Below, piece by piece: positions 46,678-56,924 of a stretch of DNA of 64,000 nt (position 1 is the first letter of the stretch; each line of letters starts with the position of its first letter). Made by a program: the position numbers and the translations under genes. The notes below the pieces were generated by a model. It ran no database searches. It saw nothing but the letters and a program-made list of their open reading frames with translations, and was not told the origin of the DNA. Location: assembly GCA_025174535.1 (NCBI GenBank), contig JALBUN010000050.1, positions 310,001-374,000 on the forward strand, in the 5' to 3' direction. Source of the stretch: Cantharellus purpuraceus (Eukaryota > Basidiomycota > Agaricomycetes > Cantharellales > Hydnaceae).

Positions 46678-47724
46678 TCACCTCCTCTTTGGGTATTCTT
46701 TCTCTTTGTACTGCTCTGCCAGGAACCTGAGATGGATGTCAATTCACCAATGAACATGGCAATCACTTTAGGTTCGTACCCTTCGCCCGCCATGAGAGAC
46801 AGTAAGCCAACCGTCACAGCCGACACAGTTTTCCCATCCCAGTGTGGCTGATCCCAGTTATCATATGCGACATAGGACACACCGCCGATAATACCCAGGT
46901 TTACTGACATGAATCTTCAGTATGCATGCAGTTACAGGGGTGTCGCAATACACACTGATTCCCAATAGGCCTCCAAAGACCTTTGGCCTGAGTATAATTT
47001 CCTTGGCGTGTTTGTATAGCGCGGCACCCTCCTCACGCGCCCTCCGTTCTTCCTCCCTTCCTTGCGCCGTGTTGCGATATGCATCGGCGAGAAAGCCTTC
47101 CGCGCCGAGGATGATGAGGGCTCCCACTGCTGAACTGCCAAGAACTTTACTGTCGGTGCGAAGGTGCGGCTGCGTGTACAGCTGATAGGACAAAGTGCCT
47201 AGGAGACCGACGTTGACTGGGGGTGTCGCTTTAGTGGCGGGTTACACGGATGGTTGCGAGTACGTACCGACGCCCAGCAACCCTCCTGCCACGCCGGGCC
47301 TGATCAGATGCTCCTTGAGACGCTCCCACACCTGCGAACTCCTCTGTTCTACGCGTTCAATGTCCTTCCTGGCGTCATGGCTCGATGTACCCTCTTCTTG
47401 GGAGTCATACTCGGAATCTGGGGTTGGGCGATTCTCCGACGTTTTCGTCTGTACGGAGATAAGGTGAGCGATGGAGACGAGATGTCCTTTGAACAACATG
47501 TACTGCCAGGTGTTCCTTGAAGCTGGGGTCTACGACGTTGACTTTGTTTCCAGTGTCATCCAAGACATTTGGGGCAGAGCCACGCGTAGTGTTCAGCAAA
47601 CCTGGGTCGGGGTGAGGCTGCAAACAACTCGTCAAGCAACCTTGGCGTTGGACGAGAAACAGGCACATTTTACCTGCATGGACGGCGGAGGGGCGTTGTG
47701 CGACGTGACGGAAGCGTAAGACAT
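46678..47724 (-). CDS. OM14-like mitochondrial outer-membrane protein with duplicated membrane module
   Basis: Yeast OM14 is an outer-membrane protein that helps receive cytosolic ribosomes. The start at 47724 (MSYASVTSHNAPPPSMQ) leads through an exon with KVNVVDPSFKEHLA to two similar modules. Module one: LKEHLIRPGVAGGLLGVVNV, GLLGTLSYQLYTQPHLRTDS, VGALIILGAEGFLADAY. Module two: AKEIILRPKVFGGLLGI, VNLGIIGGVSYVAYDNWDQP, VGLLSLMAGEGFLAEQY, ending KEKEYPKRR. Each module has two hydrophobic stretches, so about four membrane passes. About 250 residues in six exons. Assignment to the OM14 C-terminal domain family rests on the LRPxVxGGLLG and AEG patterns. Confidence 0.75.
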
Positions 47725-50568
47725 GACACGATTTGGAGAATAGGAACGTCTGGCATTTTATATATCTCCTCTCCTAGACTCTCCTCAACGTCATAACCTA
47801 TTTCCTGCGCGTCAGTGGACCCGCAAGGGTCCACATGTCCTTACAAGGCCACACAACCCGCCGCTCGTCTCGACGACTCCAGCTACACGACCATAGGTTC
47901 ACCCCCACTATGAAATGCCGTTGGGGCTACGTCTCTTTAGGGGTTAGGAGCATCCCAATGCCATTACACTGCTCCTGTTGCTCAGGGTCAATAGACTGGG
48001 ACTACAGCCAGGAACATCAGGAGCACGATGCGCCGTTCAAAGCTTCAAGTCTTGTCCCAGACTGACCTCTACAGTCTGCTCGAGTGCTACGGGCACTAGG
48101 AGTTTGGCGCCATTTCACCTTTCACCTTTACAATCCTCTTCATCAACTTTGTATTGAGGCTGTTTTACAGACACCAGGAGCACATGTTTTGTCTCCAGTG
48201 TTACGGCATGTGCCAGCTTGAATTATACGCTTACCAACGGTCGTGCACCACTCTTGGCCTTCCAGGCCAGAAGTCAACAAGCATACATATTTCAGCCCTG
48301 GCTCGACTAGAAGGCGGTCTCGTGTTGCTCAACGAACACCACGCCGTGGCTAGTTCACACTTGACCAGTTGCGACAACAACAGCAAATTCTTTAGCGACC
48401 AATATTGAGCTGTGCCGCACACCTGACACGGGCATGTGAGAAGGGTGCGATTCTTTGCCATTCGTATGGTCACTCGGACCATGTCTTTTATAACGTGCAA
48501 GTCTATGCCTTATGGTGCTACTTTGAAAGACACGACGACGCAAATGGCTAGGAATCTCGCACAGCTACTTCCTGGGCTCTGGCTAGGACCTGCAAAGCAT
48601 CCCGAACACGGTTTACCCTGTGGATATTGCACAGCAAAGCAAGCCCAGTTGCTGTCATGCAACCCTGTTTCCAGGTCCCTGAGCAGTCCGCTTTGGACCC
48701 AGGTTTCTAGATGTTAGCGTAATATTCCCCAACGAGTTACCCACGGTTGACACGGCGAATCAAAGAGCAACGCTTGGCGTCGCCAATCACGTCCTGAATA
48801 TACCCAACTCTATCCCTAAAGCCCGATCGGCGTATGCGCCTGTTGCATCCCACCAGAGTCACGGGGGCATGCATGGTGCCTCGACTTTTGTGTTGCCTCT
48901 GCGATGGACGCCCGACCGGACGAGCCAACTTGGTGACCCTTGTGCGCAGCAGGAACTTTGACGCACGAGCATGTCCTAGTGGGCCCCCCAGCATTGCCGC
49001 CATACAACAAGACCCAGCGCCACCCCCAAGCTGTGCAGAGGGACGCGCGCTTCTATTGCAAACGGCGACCGGTCTCTAGCAAAGTTGCCAGGTCGCCGGT
49101 TCGCAAGGTCCAGCCCTGGCGCGAAACTTGTGCAGCTCCATAGCTAGCGAGTGCAGGGCCAGGGGCACATGTGCGCAGGTGCTGCCCACGGTGCCCAGCA
49201 CGGGAGCGACAGAACAGTGCACACGCGTGCGTTGTGCCGACACGAGTGGGGTTAACGTTAGGTGCTCACACGGCTGTCAGGCTCGTGTGCACTATGCACT
49301 GATGGACAAGAGCGTGTGTGTCAGCACCGACCGGAACCAAATCAAGTGCAGAGAGCAGAGTCACGGCAGGTGTTTGTGACAGTGGTGGTGATGGGTTACA
49401 TCACGGGTGTATGGAATGTATATGTACCTGAGTCTTCTTCTCCCTGACTGTCACCAGGCTGTGCAGGGATCTGGTCAGCCAAATCTAATCAGACTGATTT
49501 GGAGCCGACGAGTGGCGGGGATCATATAAGCGGCGAGAACGGATCGTCGTCACCTATTTATTGTTCGCGAGTATGCGAGTTGACATCGAATGTGCGGGCG
49601 CGCAGGTCGCCAGGCGATCCAGTGGTGGTGCGGTGATTTGTGCGCCGCAGAGTATGGATCACTGGACTCCCTCGCGACCGCCTGTATATGGGTAGTAGAG
49701 TGGGGCTGGTCCGGGAAATGCGGGTTGACCGTGTCCTTCCTTTCCCAGGCAATAAGGCATAATTAACGGATCATCAGATACGTGTCACATATACGTATGA
49801 GGACTGGATTTGCCGATGCAGGCCCGGGGAGTGCACCTGAGTAAATCGATGGGAGGGTGCCGCGACATACGTATATGTATGCAGGTACTATGCATGTATT
49901 CGGCTGTGGTGTGATGGCGGGGAAGGATGCCCGTTGGGTGTGTGGTGTATTGGGGGTTGCGGAAGACGGGGGAGCATGCATATATGCGCGTGTTGCGAGG
50001 TGCCTCGATATGAAGTTCGTCGCCAGTGGCAGGGCCCATCATATACCGGATCTCGATGCTGTCCGCTCATCAGGAACGGGGGGTTGTGCATCACGTACAT
50101 GGCCCACCGACCGACCGACGGGGGGATGATGTACAGTGTCGTGGATTTGTCTTGCGCACCGCCGTCCGCGCGGCGCTCGCCTTGCACCGTCATTAATGAA
50201 CGCGCAGAAGCCAGCATACGCATCGCTGCTGTGGGGATTTCGTATCGATATCGCCGTTGTCAGGCCATTTCAGCCTGAAAATGAAATACCCGGGGTGTTG
50301 TTGTTTGCGTGTAGGCACCATGGGAGGAGAGAGGTGTATTGAGGTTCTTTGTTAGTCAGTATCACTGCGAGAAGACGAGAAGACGACACATTATGCATGT
50401 ATGCCGCCGTCTTCTTCGGACAACACCGTGAGGGGGGGAGTGCCATGCCGCCCGTATGCGTCGAGGCAGCACCACTCACCGGACCGTGTGTCTCCGCCGT
50501 CGTCGTCCACGGAAAGGACGCGTCAGGTCACGCGCCGGTCACGCGTCGGTCACACTACACGTACCACC
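47725..50568. other. 2.8 kb gene-free region
   Basis: The longest gene-free stretch here. Frames are short on both strands and none resembles a family I know. A TATAAG near 49526 and some alternating purine-pyrimidine runs (49860-49890) are visible. I see no terminal repeats, tRNA or hairpin that I can defend. Confidence 0.4.
50518..50546. promoter_or_regulatory. Three MCB-type sites before DCC1
   Basis: ACGCGT at 50518-50523 and 50541-50546, and the near match ACGCGC at 50530-50535, spaced 11-12 bases apart, about one helical turn. The last lies 22 bases before the DCC1 ATG. MBF control is inferred. Confidence 0.5.
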
Positions 50569-52009
50569 ATGTCCGCAGAGTACCCGCTCCATTTTGCCAG
50601 CCAACAGGGCTCGTACAAGCTGCTCGAGCTCCCCGCCGACCTGTGCACACTCGTCGAGAGTGGCGCCGAGACGCAGTGCGTGGCGATGAGCGCGACACGT
50701 CGTGTATACTGACGGTACATGTCTATCTACGCTACCAGACTCACGATCCGCGGCCGCGCCAAGGACGACGCCGTGCTGTGCACCGCGTCGCGCACGTATG
50801 TCCTGCGCGCGGTCACGCTCTCCAACACGGTGCTCGTCGCCACTGCCCCCCCGCGCGCGTGCGCGTCTGGAGCTTCACTCGTCGTGCGGGATGAGGTGCG
50901 TGTGCGTGTGTTCCCCCAGGCGACAGCTGATGTCCTGGGCAGGTCTCGCAGGTGCTGGAGCTCGTGCCCGCGGCTGCGCGGGTGCAGCGCCTGCACGGGG
51001 TGCTGAGGGGGTGTGAGTATGACGAGGGGCACGAGAGGGACGAGGACGAGGACGGGGAAGACGCACCGGTACGTGCTGGCGTCCTGTCCCGTGTCGGTCG
51101 TTGCGTGACGGGCGGCACAGCGAAAGCGTGCGCGACACACGAGGGCGTCCATCCGCGGCGAGGTGCAGGCCAGCGATGCAGAGCTGGGCAGGGCGCTGGT
51201 GAACTGCCGTGTTCTGGAGATAGACGGTGGGTTGGCTGGCCAGTGGGGAGCACCGCTGACGCCGTTGCAGGACACCTGCGTCCCCTGGCACCCGCCTACC
51301 TGACGCACATTCTGGAGACGCTGCTCACGGCGCTGGTCTCGCAACGGTTCCCGCTGCCGCCGGCGGGGGTGCCCGCGCTGCGGCTGGAGAGACACCTGGA
51401 GTCGGAGCTGGAGGTGGGCCGTGGGGTGGTGCGACAGGTGATGGGGTGGTTTGGCGAGATGGACGACGGGGAGACGTGGAAGATGGACGAAAAGGCGGTT
51501 GTGAGACAGATTGGGCTGGGGTACTTGATGCAGCACAAGGTGCGCCGGGGTGCCGCGGGGGCGGCGGGCGGACGCACTGACGGACGCACGCGCAGGACGA
51601 GCCGGTGGCGATTGCAGAGCTGGAGCGGGAGTGGCGTGCGGGCGTGGGGGACTACTTTGCGCCGTCGGTGGAGCTGGGCCTGCTCAAGGTGCGCGGAATG
51701 AGACCGCGCAGCGCATGTCTGACGTGCGCGCCGCAGGGCGAGTACCTGGCGTACCCGGCGCCGGCGCCGGCGCGGAGGAGCGTGGCGACGGAGGTGCGCT
51801 ACTTCCCCGCGGCGGGGCTGCCGTCGCGGGCGGAGGAGCTGTTCGGGGCGCTGTTCGCGACGCGGGCGTGCTGGCGGGGGGAGGACATTGCAGGGTATGT
51901 GGGCGGGGAGACGCTGCTGGCGACGCACGCGCGGGCGACGAGGGCGGAGGGCGGGGTGTGGTACACGGCGAGGAGACGGGATGCAATGTGTAGTAGCAGT
52001 CACGGATAA
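50569..52009 (+). CDS. DCC1: Sister chromatid cohesion protein DCC1 (Ctf18-RFC subunit)
   Basis: Dcc1 with Ctf8 and Ctf18 forms an alternative clamp loader needed for cohesion during replication. Exon 1 reads MSAEYPLHFASQQGSYKLLE and LPADLCTLVESGAE; exon 2 LTIRGRAKDDAVLCTASRTY, VLRAVTLSNTVLVATAPP. Later exons give VSQVLELVPAAARVQRLHGV, EVQASDAELGRALVNCRVLE, LRPLAPAYLTHILETLLTAL, RGVVRQVMGWFGEMDDGETW, KMDEKAVVRQIGLGYLMQHK, AIAELEREWRAGVGDYFAPS, and GEYLAYPAPAPARRSVATEV followed by RYFPAAGLPSRAEELFGALF. Order and spacing of the winged-helix repeats fit Dcc1. Stop at 52009. Coding GC is high. Confidence 0.88.
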
Positions 52010-52122
52010 GATCCGGTAACGCGGCATGGTTACGTAAGAGTAGTGTGATTCGTTCGGGGAGGACGGACCGACGGGAATTCTCGTGATCATCGACAGTCTC
52101 TGCCTTGTGTCTCTCTCTCTCG

Positions 52123-55100
52123 ATGCCTGCTGATTCGAGTGCTCCCTCAAATTGGCCGCCCGCCGTCGCGCCCCGCGACCCCTCCTCGTCGTCGCTCCCG
52201 ACGGGCTCCCCGTTGCTCGTCCCGCCCGCCCCCATCGACTGGGCCGCCCTCTCCACCCACACCATCAACCCCACCATGTTCGCCACCCTCGCCGCCAACG
52301 GCCTCTTCCCCGCCCCCGTCCGCCCCCAGCCTGCACCCCACGCGCACCCCGCCCCCGCCTGGCCCGCCGCCGTGCCCGCCAAGCAGCCCCAGCACGCCCC
52401 GCGCACCCTCTACGCCCACCGCCCCGCCGCCGACACACAGCCCGCCCCCGTCCGCCGCGACACGCAGCGCTTCCCGCCCCTCGACACCGCCGTGCGCACG
52501 CTCCCGCCGTCCCTCTGGATGTCCCCCACGACGGCGTCCCCCACCTTCCCCGCCCATCAACACCCGCACCTGCCGCCCCCCCTCGACCGTCCGTCCCCCC
52601 TCTCCGCCTCCGCCAGCACGCCAAAGTCCCCCTCCATCTCTGACATTCTCTCCGACGACTTTTTCCTCGCACACCCCGCCCCGTCCTCTGGTGGCGCCGC
52701 CGCCACCGCCGCCGTGCACGCCCTCCCGCCGCCGCTCGCCTTCCCCTCCCCGCCGCACTCCACCTCCTCCGCCGCCTCCTCCAACGCCGACGCAGAGGAC
52801 GTCAGTCTCCTCGCCCGCGAGGACCCCCTCGCGACCCAGGTCTGGAAGATGTACGCACGCACAAAGGCGGGGCTCCCCCATGCGCAGCGCATGGAGAACC
52901 TCACCTGGCGCATGATGGCCCTCGCCCTCCGCAGACGCAGGGAGGAGGAGGGCCGTGCCGCCGTCGGTGCAAAGCCGCGCGCCGCCGCCGCAGACGGCAA
53001 GGCACCCGACCAGCCCCCTGTCAAGACCGAGGCGTCCTCCCCCGCCAAGCACGACGGCAACGCCAAGCAGGCGGAGGCCCCCGCAGCCTGCGAGAGCAAG
53101 GACGACTCCGCGCCCCGTGGCCGCAGGATCGACAAGGGCAAGACGTCCAAGATACGCGTAGAGGGGTTTGACGACGGCAAGGACGACGACGAGTGAGTCT
53201 ATTCATGTCTGCACGTCCCTTCGTATCGTCCCCCTTCACCTCCCATGTCTCTCCTTTGCGTCCCCCATCCGCGCTTTCTGTCTTGTCCCGATCCTCCCAT
53301 TTAGGAGTTCGGTACGGACAGGCGACATCTTTATTGTTTTTAGCCCAGTTCACGCACGTTGCATCTCCCGGATCATTTTCGCACGTTTCCCGTGGCATCA
53401 TATCTTCCTCCCTCTGCTGTTTTATTTCTGTTCTTTTCTGCCTTGCATTCGTTCTCACCACTGTCGTCGTCAATGCTGGCTGTCCTTGTGATCATTCGTT
53501 GCTTTCCTATCTTGCTCTCTCGCAATTCTGCTATCCTTCTCACCTCGTCATTCTTTCACCTCCATACTGACTAACTCGCTCCCCAGGGACGACACGGGGA
53601 TGGACTGGCGCGCCGTCAGCCGTTCCCGCTCCCGCATGTCCGTCGATCTCGACTGGCGTGCCCCGTCGACCTCGCGCTCTCGCTCTCGACCGCCTGCGTT
53701 CGACACCGGCTCAGGCGCGGCACGCGGGTTCGATCCCGGCGCAGAGTCTGGAGCAGCAGCCGGCGTGGCGCTGGGACTAGGGCCCCGTGCGTCCCCCTTT
53801 ACCCGCGCCTCCATGGGGGGCAACGTGAACGACTTTGTGGCGCAGCAGGCCGTGCTGGCGGCCGAGGCCCAGATGGGGCTTGGTCGGTTTGGATTTGGTG
53901 CAGGCACGGGTCCCGGTGCGGGGATGGGCATAGGGATGGGGCTGGGGACGATTGTTGATGGCGATGGCGAGAGCGATGCTGGCATTGGCGGAGCAGAGGG
54001 CGGCGAACGCGGCAGCGGGGATGGTGGCGATGAGGTCGACAAGTATCTCAAGCTGGGAAGCGAGCACGCCACGAGTACAGGGATCAGGATTCCCGGGCGC
54101 GGAGGAGCCGATGCAGATGCGTATGTGTTTGCCTTCGAGGGCAGCAACGCAGGCGGAATACTTCACGGTCACACTCCCAGCCATGGCCCCAGCAGTGGAT
54201 ACGCACACCTGTCCAGCATTCCCTTCCACCCCTCCAGCCTTCCATCGCATGGCTTTTACGGCTTCCCACCAGGGCAGATGCACAATACGTGGACACCCGG
54301 CGCTGGTGGGGCACTGTTGCATGCGGGAGGACAAGGGCATGGTGTCCCGTTTGGCTCGCCGTTTGGGATGACCTCGAGCGCAGGAGCAGGCGCCTCGGTA
54401 CCTCTCACACCTGCCCAATCCCTTACACCGGCGCAGTCTATCACCCCCTCGCAATCGGTCTCGCTCACGCCTGTCCATTCCCTGACGCCCTCTCAGTCGT
54501 CCCAATCGCTCTCCCTCAACGTGTCCTCCTCCCAGACGCAGACCCCGTCGTCGAATTCGCACCACCACCCGCTCACCCCGCCGAATGCGCTCGGCCCCCC
54601 GAATCCTTTCCAGTTTCCGCGTCGCGTGCGCAAGACGAGCTTTGACCATACAGTGTCGCGCGAGGGTATTGGAATGGGTATCGGGATTGGCGTGGGGCGA
54701 CATCAGGTCAACGGAAAGCCTTCATGGGTTGGGACGCCTAGTACATTGGTGAGTTGCGTTTTTTATTCTTCCGTGCGACATCTTGGGGTTTGGGGGTGGG
54801 TTCTTTGGGGCTTTTCGTTCCCTCGCTCCCCCAGAGGAAAGAGGTCGTGTCGTACTTCTCTTGGTGATGATACTAATGGGTTTTTTTATCTACGTCAGGG
54901 CAAACGCCGAGCAGACGCACCACACGCCGAGGAGACGCTTCGCGCCGACCCGCCTCAGGGTAGCCAATCACAAGGTGCCGCGACAGGTGCCACTGCAGGC
55001 ACTACAGCCGCTGGAGCCAGCGCACAACCCAAATCATCCTCTCAGTCCCCCACCCAGGGTCCACCTTTGGGCGTATCACAGGCCCAGTCCCCGCAGACCA

Positions 55101-56662
55101 AATCCCCCTCTCAACCTCAATCCCAATCCCAATCCCAGTCCCAGACTCAATCTCACACCCAGACCCATACCCAAAGCCAGGCGCAAGCCCAAGCTCAGGC
55201 GCAAGCCCACTCCCAAGGCCAAGGTCAAAACGACGCGCAGGGCGCAGACACGGACCCCGTGCATGGCGGTCAGACGAGCTCATTCCCCAGTGCCACATTC
55301 AACTTCAACTACAATAGCTTTGAGGGCTTTTTGAACGGCGCATCGGATACTGGGATCGGCGTCGGCACGGGGCTCGGTGCGGGTGGATGGAGCCGCGACG
55401 GGCTTACCTACTCTGCTGCTGGCGCGGCGGGGAACGGAGGCGGCGTTGGTGTTGGGGTGGGTGTAGGTGTAGGCGCGACGGCTGGGGCGAATGCCGGCAC
55501 ATTTGATGCGGGGGAGGCATTGTCGTCGTTGCTCTCTGAGGGCATGGTGAATGTCTCCATGCAGGGCGGGATTCATGCGACGATGCAGGGTGCCGAGGAG
55601 CTGGATTACCAGCAGATTATGGGTTTGTTTACGTATGGGGCGGGAGGGTACGAGGGTGGTGCGGGGGGTTATGATACGGGTGGGAATGGTGGCTACGATG
55701 GGGGGGTGTCGGGTGGGGGACCCCAATATACGCATGTGGATCCGACGCAGCTGCTTGCGCAAGGGCAGGGGTCAGGGGCGGGTTCTGGAGGTGGTACGGG
55801 ACAAGGTGGTGCAGGGGGCGCAGGGAACGATGCGCCGGTATTTCATACAAGTCCGTCAAGCGATGGATGGGCGACTGGCGAGTTTTCGAGTTCGACGGCG
55901 AGCCCGGAGCCTGTGCAGGAGAGGGAGGAGCAGGCGCGGAAGATGGGTGGTGGGGTGGTGAGACGGGGGCAGGCGCAGGAGGTGGGGACGGCGAAAAAGA
56001 AGGGGGGGAGCGGCGGAGAGGCATCAGGCTCCGGATCCAGCTCCGGCGCAGGCAAGACGATGCCGATGGCGCGGTCTGTGAGCACGCCTGATTTGACGAG
56101 TATAGGATCGGGAATGGTGAAGGGGAGCATGACGGTTGGAGAGGACGGCACGGAGGTGCCCACTGTGTGCACAAACTGCCAAACGACAAATACCCCATTG
56201 TGGAGGAGAGACCCCGAGGGGCAGCCGTTGTGTAATGCCTGTGGTCTATTTTTCGTGAGTTTATCGCGGCCAGCGTTAATCCTTGATGAAACGTTCTAGT
56301 TCTGATGATGATTGTTTGTGGGCGCTGATAGAAACTGCATGGTGTCGTACGGCCACTGTCGCTCAAGACGGATGTCATTAAGAAGCGGTGCGTGTGCTTC
56401 GTGATCTATGGCGTCACGATGCGGTGAGCTTATCTGTTGATTGTCTTACAGGAACCGCTCGTCGGGACTGCCCAACGCGTCACGGAAAGGCGCGCCATCG
56501 CTCCCGAAGCTCGCAGCAGGCAGCCGCCCGCGGTCGTCGACGACGAGTCTGGCTGCGAGTTCTGGGTCCTCTGTGCGTGGAGGAGCATCGTCTGGGAACG
56601 CGACGCTCGCGATGAAGCGGCAGCGGCGAACCTCGGCTGGACGACGAGCGACGGACACGTAG
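52123..56662 (+). CDS. AreA/Gat1-like GATA transcription factor (nitrogen regulation)
   Basis: AreA-type factors activate nitrogen catabolic genes. Exon 1 (52123-53193) contains the conserved AreA N-terminal motif, [20 protein letters not shown] then [16 protein letters not shown] first intron of about 390 nt, long for this genome, separates it from [20 protein letters not shown]. The middle is disordered: Ser/Thr-Pro repeats, a Gln/Ser/Thr/Ala dipeptide tract and Gly/Val-rich runs. The single zinc finger is CTNC-x17-CNAC ([20 protein letters not shown]), continued across introns by [19 protein letters not shown] and NRSSGLPN. The stop is at 56660-56662. About 1,250 residues. Orthology to AreA rests on the N-terminal motif plus the fungal type IVa finger. 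Confidence 0.9.
55105..55230 (+). repeat. Low-complexity QS/QT/QA dipeptide tract in the GATA gene
   Basis: Runs of CAR-TCC, CAR-ACC and CAR-GCY codons give alternating Gln-Ser, Gln-Thr and Gln-Ala pairs. Tandem six-base units at the DNA level suggest growth by slippage. Confidence 0.75.
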
Positions 56663-56924
56663 GGCGAAGCAAACTATTACCCTCGTCGGTGACAACCATC
56701 TCATAGATCATTTCTTTGTTCATCTTTCACTCTTCACATAATTCCTGCGCTTTTTTATTTCCTTTTGTTAGCACTGATTTTGTTGTTGTGTTGATCCATT
56801 TGTAATACATGCGGGATTTCTGGAGCGAACTGAGAGCGCCACGCTGGCGGCAACTGCCATTGAGTCGCCAACTCGCGTGTTTCTAGTTTGCTTGTCCTTG
56901 TCCTCGCTGCCCGTCCTGGCTAGA

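Noticed and set aside
47935..47955. Single TTAGGGG-like unit
   Set aside because: One copy only; not a telomeric repeat array.
47945..47985. GGAGCA...TGCTCC inverted repeat
   Set aside because: Six-base arms with a 17-18 base loop are expected by chance in 64 kb.
52147..53052. 301-codon minus-strand frame
   Set aside because: Gly/Arg-rich shadow of the GATA exon 1, caused by high third-position GC.
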